In this document: positions 35,219 through 43,904 of the stretch, piece after piece
Layout of the letters: every line of letters begins with the position of its first letter
How positions within the stretch are numbered: position 1 is the first letter of the stretch
Source of the DNA: Ferrovibrio terrae_A
Lineage (GTDB): Bacteria > Pseudomonadota > Alphaproteobacteria > Ferrovibrionales > Ferrovibrionaceae
Reading direction: 5' to 3'
DNA: 64,000 nucleotides
Assembly (NCBI RefSeq): GCF_943372915.1
Contig: NZ_CALSAN010000007.1
Span: 95,282-159,281, forward strand
Notes under the pieces: model-generated
What the model was told of the DNA's origin: nothing
What the model saw: the letters and a program-made list of their open reading frames with translations, nothing else
Database searches by the model: none
Position numbers and translations under genes: made by a program

Positions 35219-36141
35219 CGCGCAGTCCCCGCCTCGAGGAAAAACTGGTCATCTGGCGGCAGGACCAGCTCGATCGCCAGTGCAATGGCAACCGCCAGCA
35301 CCAGGGCGGCCAGCAGGCCGCGGATCTGTTCGCCGCGCAGCCGCGCGCCATGACGCACACCATACTGCGCGCCGATCACCGAGCCGATCAGCAGCAATAG
35401 CGCCAGCGTCACATCCACCGTCTGCGTGGTGATGGCATGCAGCATGGTGACATTGGCGGTGACGAAAATGATCTGGAACAGCGAGGTGCCAACCACGATG
35501 GCGGTGGGCATGCCCAGCAGGTAGATCATTGCCGGCACCAGCAGGAAGCCGGCGCCCACGCCCATGATGGCGGCCAGGATACCGACGAGGAAGCCAAGCA
35601 CCAGCGGCATCAGCGCGCTGATATAGAGCTGCGACTTGCGGAAGCGCATCTTGAACGGCAGCGCGCGGATCAGGGCATGGTCGTTCAGGCGCTTGCGCCG
35701 CACCACTGGCTGCGCGCTCGGCTTGGCGCGCAAAGCGCGGATGCTTTCGGTCAGCATCATGCTGCCGATGGTGCCCAGGATCAGCACGTAGGACAGCGCG
35801 ATCACCGCATCGAGCTGGCCCAGCCGCTTGAGCACCGCGAAAAGATAAGCGCCGAAGCTGGACCCGGCGAGACCGCCGATCAGCAGCATGGTGCCCATCT
35901 TGAAATCGACATTGTCCTTGCGCCAATGGGCGTAGACCGCCGAGACGCTGGCTGCCACCACCTGATTGGCCGAGGTGGCCACCGCGACCGGCGGCGGCAC
36001 GCCGATGAAAATCAGCAAAGGGGTGAGCAGGAAACCGCCGCCGACGCCAAACAGGCCCGACAGGTAGCCAACCGCCCCGCCGAGGCCGAGCAGCAACCAG
36101 ATGCTGACCGACAACTCGGCGATGGGGAGGTAGATCTGCAT
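35215..36141 (-). CDS. TauE/SafE family exporter
   Basis: A 308-residue protein with about eight membrane helices in two repeats. The N-terminal half has GGAVGYLSGLFGVGGGFLLT and PLLIFIGVPPPVAVATSANQ; the second has GILAAIMGVGAGFLLVPAMI. The paired GVGGGF and GVGAGF glycine motifs are characteristic of TauE/SafE transporters, which export sulfite, sulfoacetate or similar anions. The adjacent TIGR02186 gene overlaps its 3' end. The 145-base gap before the DUF962 gene should hold the promoter; I see no operator there. Confidence 0.88.
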   Translation of the reverse strand: MQIYLPIAELSVSIWLLLGLGGAVGYLSGLFGVGGGFLLTPLLIFIGVPPPVAVATSANQVVAASVSAVYAHWRKDNVDFKMGTMLLIGGLAGSSFGAYLFAVLKRLGQLDAVIALSYVLILGTIGSMMLTESIRALRAKPSAQPVVRRKRLNDHALIRALPFKMRFRKSQLYISALMPLVLGFLVGILAAIMGVGAGFLLVPAMIYLLGMPTAIVVGTSLFQIIFVTANVTMLHAITTQTVDVTLALLLLIGSVIGAQYGVRHGARLRGEQIRGLLAALVLAVAIALAIELVLPPDDQFFLEAGTAR

Positions 36142-36286
36142 AAGTGTGGCCGGACCCTGACGACTACGCGGCGTGGCGCTTCAGCGACTTTTGAAGCACC
36201 TTCTGCTTATAAAGCTCTGTCGCCAAACTGCCACGGCTATCGTTGCAAATATGTGATTTTCCCGGCGATTCCGTCCGCACCGACAG

Positions 36287-36655
36287 CTATGGGGTCCCGG
36301 CCTGGCTGTTATGGCCCAGCCCGGCCGGCACGCCCGCCCGCTCCAGCTCGCGACCCAGCCCGCCCGACAGGAAGGTGAAATACATGCGGAAGTCGGAAAA
36401 GAAGGACCACAGCGGGTATTTGAAGCTGGCCGGCTTGTTCTTCTCGAAGAAGAAATGCCCGATCCAGGCCGGGCCGTAGCCGATCAGCAGCGCCCCCACC
36501 AGCCAGGGCCAGTCCCCGGTGAAGATCAGGGCGACCAGGCAGGCCAGGGCTAGTGTGGTGCCGCCATAATGCCAGACCCGGGTGACCGGGCGGGCATGCT
36601 CGCGCAAATAAAACGGCCAAAAATCGCCATAGCTCTTTATCCGATTGTCGGACAT
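36287..36655 (-). CDS. DUF962 / Mpo1-like membrane protein
   Basis: A 122-residue protein with YGDFWPFYLREHARPVTRVW and HYGGTTLALACLVALI, two or three membrane segments, and YGPAWIGHFFFEKNKPASF. The spaced His residues (REH, VWH, IGH) match the DUF962 family, whose yeast member Mpo1 is an iron-dependent dioxygenase of 2-hydroxy fatty acids. Bacterial members are probably similar but unproven. GGAGGAAA lies before the ATG at 36655. It is divergent from the MerR regulator of the beta-oxidation operon, which could link it to lipid metabolism. Confidence 0.82.
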   Translation of the reverse strand: MSDNRIKSYGDFWPFYLREHARPVTRVWHYGGTTLALACLVALIFTGDWPWLVGALLIGYGPAWIGHFFFEKNKPASFKYPLWSFFSDFRMYFTFLSGGLGRELERAGVPAGLGHNSQAGTP

Positions 36656-36751
36656 AGTTGTTTCCTCCGTTTATTTAACGTTCAGTGTACGGCAGTAATT
36701 CGCCGTTTTCCAGTAAATATGTGGAAGATAGGCACGCGAATGAGATTCGAG

Positions 36752-36768
36752 TTGACGTTGACGTAAAC
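36752..36768. promoter_or_regulatory. Candidate MerR-type operator
   Basis: TTGACGTTGACGTAAAC lies about 55 bases before the MerR gene, between it and the divergent DUF962 gene. The repeated GACGT half-sites and the ACGTAAAC end resemble boxes of LiuR-like MerR regulators. The similarity is from memory. A second copy upstream of the thiolase at 37363 was looked for and not found. Confidence 0.4.
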
Positions 36769-36822
36769 GGAAACTAAGACTCACTCCAACATCAAAACCG
36801 AGCCTTTAGGGAGGGCTTAGCC

Positions 36823-37278
36823 GTGTCGGACAACAAGACCTATACGATCACCGATCTGGCGCACGAATTCAAAGTCACGGCGCGCGCCATCCGCTTCTAT
36901 GAAGACAAGGGCCTGCTGCATCCGTCCCGCCAGGGCATGATGCGGGTCTATGCCAAGCGCGACCGCGCCCGCCTGCTGCTGATCCTGCGCGGCAAGCGCC
37001 TGGGCTTCAGCCTGGCCGAAATCCGCGAGATGATCGACCTCTACGATCTGGGCGATGGCCGCATCGAGCAACTGACGCTGACGCTGAAGCGCTCGCGCGA
37101 CCGCCTCGCCGCCCTGGAAACCCAGCGCGAGGATATCGAAGAGGCGATCACGCAACTGAAGCAGGATGTGCGTATCCTCGACGACTTCCTGAAGCTGAAC
37201 CGCGACCGCAGTGCCGCGGTGTCGTTCAAGGAATTCGTGCAGAGCCACAACACCCAGTTCGCCGCCGTGGCTGAATAA
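36823..37278 (+). CDS. MerR-family transcriptional regulator (LiuR-like)
   Basis: A 151-residue regulator. The winged helix-turn-helix is YTITDLAHEFKVTARAIRFY followed by EDKGLLHPSRQG. A long dimerising coiled coil (GRIEQLTLTLKRSRDRLAAL) follows, then a short tail without cysteines for metal binding. This form resembles LiuR-type regulators of acyl-CoA catabolism. The start is GTG at 36823, with GGGAGGG upstream. It is directly upstream of the six-gene beta-oxidation operon on the same strand (84-base gap) and most likely controls it in response to an acyl-CoA. Confidence 0.88.
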   Translation: MSDNKTYTITDLAHEFKVTARAIRFYEDKGLLHPSRQGMMRVYAKRDRARLLLILRGKRLGFSLAEIREMIDLYDLGDGRIEQLTLTLKRSRDRLAALETQREDIEEAITQLKQDVRILDDFLKLNRDRSAAVSFKEFVQSHNTQFAAVAE

Positions 37279-37282
37279 GGCT

Positions 37283-37302
37283 GGCGCCGGTTCCCCGGCG
37301 CC
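37283..37302 (+). terminator. GC-rich hairpin after the MerR gene
   Basis: GGCGCCGG (37283-37290) and CCGGCGCC (37295-37302) form a perfect 8-bp stem with a TTCC loop, five bases after the MerR stop. The T-rich stretch begins only about ten bases later, so this may be a weak terminator or an attenuator ahead of the beta-oxidation operon. Confidence 0.42.
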
Positions 37303-37362
37303 CGCTGAAGTTTCTTCGTTTCTGAACCATATAAAAATCCGTCCTCGCAAGGAGACATCGTC

Positions 37363-38502
37363 ATGATGCGCAACGTGGTGATTGCCGGCTATGCCCGCTC
37401 GCCCTTCACGCTGGCCCGCAAGGGTGCACTCGCCAAGGTTCGCCCCGACGATCTCACCGCGCAGGTGATCAAGGCCCTGATCGAGCGCACCGGCGTTGAC
37501 CCCAAGGCGATCGAGGACGTGATCGTCGGCTGCGCCTTCCCCGAGGGCGAGCAGGGCCTGAATGTCGCGCGCCTGATCAGCTTCCTGGCCGGCATCCCGC
37601 AGGATGCGGCCGGCACCACGGTCAATCGCTTCTGCGGCTCTTCCATGCAGAGCATCCACCAGGCCGCCGGCGCCATCCAGATGAAGGCCGGCGAGGCGTT
37701 TATCTGCGCCGGTGTGGAGAGCATGACCCGCGTGCCGATGGGCGGCTTCAACACGTTGCCCAATCCGAAGCTGCTGAAGGACTATCCGCAGGCCTATGTC
37801 TCGATGGGCATCACGGCGGAAAATCTGGCCAAGAAATACAGCATCGATCGCAAGGCGCAGGAGCAGATGGCCGTCGAAAGCCATGCCAAGGCGCTGGCCG
37901 CCCAGAAGGCCGGCAAGCTGAAGGACGAGATCGTCGCCATTGTCGACGGCAACAACCGCGTCGAGCTGGACGGCTGCATCCGCCCGGAGACCACCGCCGA
38001 AGGCCTCGCCGGCCTCAACCCCGCCTTTGACGCCGCCGGCACCGTTACCGCCGGCACGTCTTCGCCGCTCACCGATGGCGCCTCGGCCACGCTGGTCTGC
38101 TCGGAAGATTTCGCCAAGGCCCATGGCCTGAAGGTTCTGGCCCGCATCAAGTCGGTCGCCGTAGCCGGCTGCGCGCCGGAGCTGATGGGCATCGGTCCGG
38201 TGCCGGCCACCAAGAAGGCACTAGAACGCGCCGGGCTGAAGCTGGGCGATATCGACATCATCGAGCTGAACGAGGCTTTCGCCGCCCAGGCCATGGCCTG
38301 CGTCGCCGAAGCCAAATACGACATGAAGAAGGTCAACCTGGATGGCGGCGCCATCGCGCTGGGCCATCCGATGGGCGCCACCGGCGCGCGCATCACCGGC
38401 AAGGCCGCGTCGCTGCTGAAGCGTGAAGGCAAGCAGTTCGCGCTGGCCACCCAGTGCATCGGCGGCGGTCAGGGCATCGCCACCGTCCTGGAAGCCGTTT
38501 GA
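37363..38502 (+). CDS. Acetyl-CoA acyltransferase (thiolase)
   Basis: A 379-residue thiolase. The nucleophilic Cys is in VNRFCGSSMQSIHQAAG, the His in GGAIALGHPMGATGARI, and the second Cys in ATQCIGGGQG near the C-terminus. It cleaves 3-ketoacyl-CoA to acetyl-CoA and a shortened acyl-CoA, the last step of beta-oxidation. AAGGAGA lies before the ATGATG at 37363. It is the first gene of the operon, followed by the hydratase/dehydrogenase after 22 bases, and fits the FadA role for the FadN-like partner. The symbol is left blank because the operon holds two thiolases. Confidence 0.92.
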   Translation: MMRNVVIAGYARSPFTLARKGALAKVRPDDLTAQVIKALIERTGVDPKAIEDVIVGCAFPEGEQGLNVARLISFLAGIPQDAAGTTVNRFCGSSMQSIHQAAGAIQMKAGEAFICAGVESMTRVPMGGFNTLPNPKLLKDYPQAYVSMGITAENLAKKYSIDRKAQEQMAVESHAKALAAQKAGKLKDEIVAIVDGNNRVELDGCIRPETTAEGLAGLNPAFDAAGTVTAGTSSPLTDGASATLVCSEDFAKAHGLKVLARIKSVAVAGCAPELMGIGPVPATKKALERAGLKLGDIDIIELNEAFAAQAMACVAEAKYDMKKVNLDGGAIALGHPMGATGARITGKAASLLKREGKQFALATQCIGGGQGIATVLEAV

Positions 38503-38524
38503 GCCGCACCGGAGCAGTCAGATC

Positions 38525-40843
38525 ATGACCGAGATCAAGAAAGTCGCGGTGATCGGTGCCGGTGTGATGGGGTCCGGCATCGCCGCCCATGTCGCCAATG
38601 CCGGCATCCCCGTCATCCTGCTGGATATCGTGCCGACCGGCGCGAATGACCGCAGTGCGCTGGCCAAGGGCGCCATCGACAAGATGCTGAAGACCAAGCC
38701 GGCGCCCTTCATGCATCCGCGTGTTGCCAAGCTGGTGACGGCGGGCAACCTGGAAGACGACCTCGACAAGCTGGCCGACGTGGACTGGATCTGCGAGGCG
38801 ATCATCGAGAATGTAGAGCTGAAGCGGAAGCTCTATGCCCAGTTGGAGCAGAAGCGCAAGAAAGGCTCGATCGTCACGTCGAACACCTCGACGATCCCGC
38901 TCGACCTGCTGACCGAAGGCCTGCCGGAAAGCTTTGCCGCCGATTTCGCGGTGACGCATTTCTTCAATCCGCCGCGCTATATGCGACTCTTCGAGCTGGT
39001 GAAGGGCCCCAAGACCAAGCCCGGCGTGATCGACGCGCTGCGCCAGTTCGGCGACGTCAAACTCGGCAAGGAGGTGGTCGACTGCAAGGACCGCCCGGGC
39101 TTCATCGCCAACCGCATCGGCATCTACTGGTCCACGGTCGCCACCGCGCTGGCCTATGACATGGGCCTCACCGTCGAGGAAGCCGACAGCATCGTCGGCA
39201 AGCCGATGGGTATCCCGAAAACCGGCATCTTCGGCCTGGCCGATCTCACCGGCATCGATCTCGGCCCCTATGTGGTCGGCTCAATGCTGAAGACCCTGCC
39301 CAAGACCGATCCACTGCATCAGTTCTACAAGGCGGATCACCCGCTGAATGCCCTGATGCAGAAGCTGATCAAGGATGGTTACACTGGCCGCAAGGGCAAG
39401 GGCGGTTTCTATCGCAACAAGGGCAAGGAAGCACTCGATCTCAAGACCGGTGAATTCCGCGCCACCAAACGCGCCAATCTCGACTCCGCCAAGGTGGCGA
39501 AGAAGGGCCTGCGCGCACTGGTCGAGCATCCCGACAAGGGCGGCCAGTATGCCTGGGGCGTTGCCAGCCGCGTGCTGAGCTATGCCGCCGATCTGGTGCC
39601 GGAGATTGTCGACGACATCATGGCCGTCGATATCGCCATGAAGACCGGCTACGCCTGGAAATACGGCCCGTTCGAGCAGATCGACCAGCTCGGCACGCAG
39701 TGGTTCGCCGATAAGCTGAAAGCGGCGGGCATGCCGATCCCGAAGATGGTGGAAGTCGCCGCCGGCCGGCCTTTCTACAAGGAAGAAAACGGCAAGGCCT
39801 ATCGCCTCACCACCAAGGGTGACTATGCCGAGATCGTCGTGGCACCGGACGCCTGGATGCTGGCCGACATGAAGCGCGGCAAGCAGCCGATCGCCTCCAA
39901 CAAGGGCGCCAGCCTGTGGGATGTCGGCGATGGCGTCGTCTGCCTGGAATTCCACACCAAGATGAATGCGGTGGATGCCGATATCATCACGATGGTGAAG
40001 GAAGCCGCCAAGATCGACAAGAAGGGCTTCAAGGCGCTGATCATTGGTTCCGATGCCGACAATTTCTCGGTCGGCGCCAATGTCGGCATCGCGCTGTTCC
40101 AGGCCAATATCGCCATGTGGCCTGCCATCGAGCAGGGTATCAGCGAAGGCCAGGACGCCTATATGAAGCTGAAATACGCACCCTTCCCTGTCGTGTCGGC
40201 AGTCGCCGGCATGGCATTGGGCGGCGGCTGCGAAATCACGCTGCATTCCTCGGCCATCCAGGCCCATGCCGAAAGCTATATGGGTCTGGTGGAAGTGGGT
40301 GTCGGCGTCATTCCCGGCTGGGGTGGCTGCAAGGAGCTGATCACCCGCGCCATCACCAACAAGCGTCGTCCCGGCGGCCCGATGCCGGCGCTGGCCCAGG
40401 TGTTCGAGGCGATCTCGACCGCCAAGGTGGCGACGTCCGCCATGGAAGCGCGCGACATGCTGATCCTGCGCGACAGCGACGGCATCACCATGAACCGCCG
40501 CCGCCTGCTGGCCGATGCCAAGGCCAAGGCGCTGGAACTGGCCAAGGATTACAAGCCGCCGGTGCCGGTGGAAATCAGCCTGCCGGGCCCGACCGCCAAG
40601 GCGGCGATGAGCCTGGCGGTGGAAGGCTTCTTCCAGCAGGGCAAGGCCACCAAGCATGACGTGGTGGTCTCCGGTGCGCTGGCCAATGTGGTGTCGGGTG
40701 GCAACACCGACATCACCGAGGTGATCACCGAGAAGAAGCTGCTGGAGCTTGAACGCGAGAACTTCATGGCGCTGATCAAGACCAACGCCACACTGGACCG
40801 CATCGAACATATGCTCACCAAGGGCAAGCCCCTGCGCAATTGA
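38525..40843 (+). CDS. 3-hydroxyacyl-CoA dehydrogenase / enoyl-CoA hydratase (FadN-like)
   Basis: A 772-residue bifunctional enzyme with the dehydrogenase first and the hydratase last, the FadN (YusL) order. The NAD site is VAVIGAGVMGSGIAAHVANA, and the dehydrogenase Glu/His region includes VTHFFNPPRYMRLFELVKG. In the C-terminal crotonase part, ALGGGCEITLHSSAIQ and LVEVGVGVIPGWGG carry both catalytic glutamates, so the hydratase looks active. The enzyme turns 2-enoyl-CoA into 3-ketoacyl-CoA. It sits between the first thiolase and an acyl-CoA dehydrogenase. Confidence 0.92.
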   Translation: MTEIKKVAVIGAGVMGSGIAAHVANAGIPVILLDIVPTGANDRSALAKGAIDKMLKTKPAPFMHPRVAKLVTAGNLEDDLDKLADVDWICEAIIENVELKRKLYAQLEQKRKKGSIVTSNTSTIPLDLLTEGLPESFAADFAVTHFFNPPRYMRLFELVKGPKTKPGVIDALRQFGDVKLGKEVVDCKDRPGFIANRIGIYWSTVATALAYDMGLTVEEADSIVGKPMGIPKTGIFGLADLTGIDLGPYVVGSMLKTLPKTDPLHQFYKADHPLNALMQKLIKDGYTGRKGKGGFYRNKGKEALDLKTGEFRATKRANLDSAKVAKKGLRALVEHPDKGGQYAWGVASRVLSYAADLVPEIVDDIMAVDIAMKTGYAWKYGPFEQIDQLGTQWFADKLKAAGMPIPKMVEVAAGRPFYKEENGKAYRLTTKGDYAEIVVAPDAWMLADMKRGKQPIASNKGASLWDVGDGVVCLEFHTKMNAVDADIITMVKEAAKIDKKGFKALIIGSDADNFSVGANVGIALFQANIAMWPAIEQGISEGQDAYMKLKYAPFPVVSAVAGMALGGGCEITLHSSAIQAHAESYMGLVEVGVGVIPGWGGCKELITRAITNKRRPGGPMPALAQVFEAISTAKVATSAMEARDMLILRDSDGITMNRRRLLADAKAKALELAKDYKPPVPVEISLPGPTAKAAMSLAVEGFFQQGKATKHDVVVSGALANVVSGGNTDITEVITEKKLLELERENFMALIKTNATLDRIEHMLTKGKPLRN

Positions 40844-40867
40844 GCAGGGATTGAGGGAGACAAGGCC

Positions 40868-42661
40868 ATGCCGAGCTATACCGCCCCGATCAAGGACTTC
40901 CAGTTCGTGCTGCACGACGTGCTGCAGATGGAAAAGATGAGCAACCTACTGGGCTTCACCGATGCCAGCCGCGACGTGATCGATGCCGTGCTGGAAGAAG
41001 CCGGCAAGTTCATGAGCGAGGTCACCGCGCCGCTCAATCGCGTCGGCGACCTGGAAGGCTGCAAATGGGACAACGGCGTGGTCACCACGCCGACCGGGTT
41101 CAAGGAAGCCTACAAGCAGTATTGCGAAGCCGGCTGGGGCGGCCTGACGGCGGAAGAGAAATATGGCGGCCAGGGCCTGCCCCATGTGCTGGGCATCGCC
41201 ATGGCGGAGATCCAGTCCTCGGCCAACATGGCCTTCGCCATGTATCCCGGCCTGACCCATGGCGCCTATGAGGCGCTGCTGCGGCATGGCTCGGAAGAGC
41301 AGAAGGACATGTATCTGCCCAATATGGCATCCGGCAAATGGACCGGCACCATGAACCTGACCGAGCCCCATTGCGGCACCGATCTGGGCCTGATGCGCAC
41401 CAAGGCCGAGCCCCAGGCCGATGGCAGCTACCTGATCTCCGGCACCAAGATCTTCATCTCGGCCGGCGAACACGACATGGCCGAGAACATCATCCATCTG
41501 GTGCTGGCCAAGATTCCCGGCGGTCCGGAAGGCATCAAGGGCGTCAGCCTGTTTGTCGTGCCGAAATTCTTGGTCAACAAGGATGGCTCGCTTGGCGCCC
41601 GCAATGGCGTCAGCTGCGGCTCGATCGAGCACAAGATGGGCATCCACGGCAATTCCACCTGCGTGTTGAATTACGACAATGCCAAGGGCTGGCTGGTCGG
41701 CCAGATGCACAAGGGCATGCAGGCGATGTTCGTGATGATGAATGCCGCCCGCCTCGGCGTCGGCGTGCAGGGCCTGAGCCAGGCCGAGGTCGCCTACCAG
41801 AACGCACTGACCTATGCCAATGACCGTCTTCAGGGTCGCGCCATTACAGGCACGAAGGCGCCGGATAAGCCCGCCGATCCGATCATCGTGCATCCCGATA
41901 TCCGGCGCATGTTGATGACCATCAAGGCTTTCGTCGAGGGCAGCCGTGCGTTGGCGCTGTGGACCGGCATCGAACTTGATATCGCCGCCAAGCATCCCGA
42001 TGCCGAACGCCGCCAGGAGGCCGACGACCTGGTCGCCTTCCTCACCCCGATGGTGAAGGCCTATATGACCGATTACGGCTATCAGTGCGCCACCATGGCC
42101 CAGCAGGTCTATGGCGGCCACGGCTATATCGCCGAATGGGGCATGGAGCAGTTCGTGCGCGATGCCCGCATCGCCATGATCTATGAAGGCGCCAACGGCA
42201 TTCAGGCACTCGACCTGGTCGGCCGCAAGCTGCCGACCGGCATCGGCCGCCTCGCCCGCCGCTTCTTCCACCCGGTCTCCAGCTTCATTGAAGAAAAGAT
42301 GATGGACCCCGCCATCGGCAAGGATTTCGTCATGCCGCTGGCGAAAGCCTTTGCCCGCCTGCAGACCGCGACTGCCGTGGTCAGCGAGCGCGGCATGAAG
42401 AACCCTGACGAGGCCGGTGCCGCCTCCTGGGATTACCTCAACCTCTTCGCGCTGGTGGCGCTCGGCTACATGTGGGCGAAGATGGCTGCCGTGGCCAAGC
42501 AGAAGCTGGCCGATGGCGAGGGCGACAAGGACTTCTTCGAGACCAAGCTGATCACCGCCCGCTTCTTCATGGATCGCATGCTGCCCGATACGGCAGCCCA
42601 GCTGGCCAAGATCCAGGCCGGCAGCGAAAGCACCATGATGCTGAAGGCCGCCAATTTCTGA
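40868..42661 (+). CDS. Acyl-CoA dehydrogenase, long DmdC-like form
   Basis: A 597-residue enzyme, longer than ordinary acyl-CoA dehydrogenases by a C-terminal helical domain (VSSFIEEKMMDPAIGKDFVM onward). The core has TMNLTEPHCGTDLGLMRTKA, ISGTKIFISAGEHDMAENII, and MIYEGANGIQALDLVGRKLP with the catalytic Glu. This is the group that includes 3-methylmercaptopropionyl-CoA dehydrogenase DmdC and many medium/long-chain enzymes. Its neighbours make a fatty acyl substrate more likely than dimethylsulfoniopropionate-derived acids. It follows the FadN-like gene by 24 bases. Confidence 0.9.
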   Translation: MPSYTAPIKDFQFVLHDVLQMEKMSNLLGFTDASRDVIDAVLEEAGKFMSEVTAPLNRVGDLEGCKWDNGVVTTPTGFKEAYKQYCEAGWGGLTAEEKYGGQGLPHVLGIAMAEIQSSANMAFAMYPGLTHGAYEALLRHGSEEQKDMYLPNMASGKWTGTMNLTEPHCGTDLGLMRTKAEPQADGSYLISGTKIFISAGEHDMAENIIHLVLAKIPGGPEGIKGVSLFVVPKFLVNKDGSLGARNGVSCGSIEHKMGIHGNSTCVLNYDNAKGWLVGQMHKGMQAMFVMMNAARLGVGVQGLSQAEVAYQNALTYANDRLQGRAITGTKAPDKPADPIIVHPDIRRMLMTIKAFVEGSRALALWTGIELDIAAKHPDAERRQEADDLVAFLTPMVKAYMTDYGYQCATMAQQVYGGHGYIAEWGMEQFVRDARIAMIYEGANGIQALDLVGRKLPTGIGRLARRFFHPVSSFIEEKMMDPAIGKDFVMPLAKAFARLQTATAVVSERGMKNPDEAGAASWDYLNLFALVALGYMWAKMAAVAKQKLADGEGDKDFFETKLITARFFMDRMLPDTAAQLAKIQAGSESTMMLKAANF

Positions 42662-42710
42662 CCATGCAAGCCACGTAGTACGTGGCCCAAGTCCAGGAGG
42701 AAACGAACGA

Positions 42711-43859
42711 ATGACCGAATACGGCATCCCGCGCAGCATCTATGGTGAGGACCATCAGATGTTCCGCGACGCGGCGCGCAAGTTCTTCGAGCGCGAAGTC
42801 ATGCCCCACCATGCCAAATGGGAAGAAGATGGTGTGGTGCCGAAAGAGGTGTGGCGCAAGGCCGGCGAGAACGGCTTCCTTTGCGCCACCATGCCGGAAG
42901 AATACGGTGGCTCTGGCGTCGACCGGCTCTATTCGGCCATCCTGATGGAAGAACAGGCCTATACCGGCTGCACCGGTCCGGGCTTTTCGCTGCATTCCGA
43001 CATCGTCGCGCCCTATATCCTCGCGTATGGCTCGGAAGAGCAGAAAAAGAAGTGGCTGCCCAAGATGGCGACGGGCGAAGTGATCGGTGCCATTGCCATG
43101 ACCGAGCCCAGCGGTGGCAGCGACCTGCAGGCGGTGAAAACCACCGCGATCCGCGATGGCAACGAATTCGTCATCAACGGCCAGAAGACCTTCATCACCA
43201 ACGGCCAGAATGCCGATCTGGTGATCGTGGTGACCAAGACCGACCCCAAGCAGGGTGCCAAGGGCACCACGCTGTTCCTGGTGGAAGCCGGCCGCGAGGG
43301 CTTCACCAAGGGCCGCAATCTCGAAAAACTCGGCATGAAGGCGCAGGACACATCCGAGCTGTTCTTCGCCGATGTGCGCGTGCCGCCGGAAAACATGCTG
43401 GGCGGCGAAGGCCAGGGTTTCTTCTACTTGATGCAGGAACTGGCCTGGGAGCGGCTGCAGATCGCGATCATGGCGGTGGCCGGCTGTGAAGCCGCGCTGA
43501 AATGGACCATCGACTATACCCGCGAGCGCAAGGCGTTCGGAAAGTCGGTCATCGATTTCCAGAACACCAAATTCGAGCTGGCCGAGATGAAGACCGAGAC
43601 GCAGATCGCCCGCGTCTTCGTCGACCAGTGCATTGCCATGGTGGCCGAGCACAAGCTGGATGTCGCAACCGCGGCCATGGCGAAATACTGGTGCAGCGAC
43701 CTGCAGTGCAAAATTCTCGACCGCTGCCTGCAGCTGTTCGGCGGCTACGGCTTCATGTGGGAATATCCGATCACCCGCGCCTATGCCGATGCCCGCGTGC
43801 AGCGCATCTATGGCGGCACCAACGAAATCATGAAGGAAATCATCAGTCGCACTTTGTAA
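42711..43859 (+). CDS. Acyl-CoA dehydrogenase, long-chain type
   Basis: A 382-residue enzyme. Core segments are AIAMTEPSGGSDLQAVKTTA, GQKTFITNGQNADLVIV, YTRERKAFGKSVIDFQNTKF and the end RIYGGTNEIMKEIISR. The usual C-terminal YEGT Glu is replaced by Gly, as in mammalian long-chain and isovaleryl-CoA dehydrogenases. In those the catalytic Glu is earlier in the chain; the matching residue here is probably the Glu of LAWERLQIA. This is inference from family knowledge. GGAGGAAA lies ahead of the ATG. It lies 49 bases after the longer acyl-CoA dehydrogenase gene. Confidence 0.9.
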   Translation: MTEYGIPRSIYGEDHQMFRDAARKFFEREVMPHHAKWEEDGVVPKEVWRKAGENGFLCATMPEEYGGSGVDRLYSAILMEEQAYTGCTGPGFSLHSDIVAPYILAYGSEEQKKKWLPKMATGEVIGAIAMTEPSGGSDLQAVKTTAIRDGNEFVINGQKTFITNGQNADLVIVVTKTDPKQGAKGTTLFLVEAGREGFTKGRNLEKLGMKAQDTSELFFADVRVPPENMLGGEGQGFFYLMQELAWERLQIAIMAVAGCEAALKWTIDYTRERKAFGKSVIDFQNTKFELAEMKTETQIARVFVDQCIAMVAEHKLDVATAAMAKYWCSDLQCKILDRCLQLFGGYGFMWEYPITRAYADARVQRIYGGTNEIMKEIISRTL

Positions 43860-43904
43860 GATCCGGGTATCCGGCGGAAACACGACAAAAAAGGGAGAGA
43901 GACC

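Noticed and set aside
40868..42661. Dimethylsulfoniopropionate breakdown (dmdC) as the role of the long acyl-CoA dehydrogenase
   Set aside because: dmdA, dmdB and dmdD are absent; the gene is embedded among beta-oxidation enzymes, and the DmdC-like group includes many fatty acyl enzymes.
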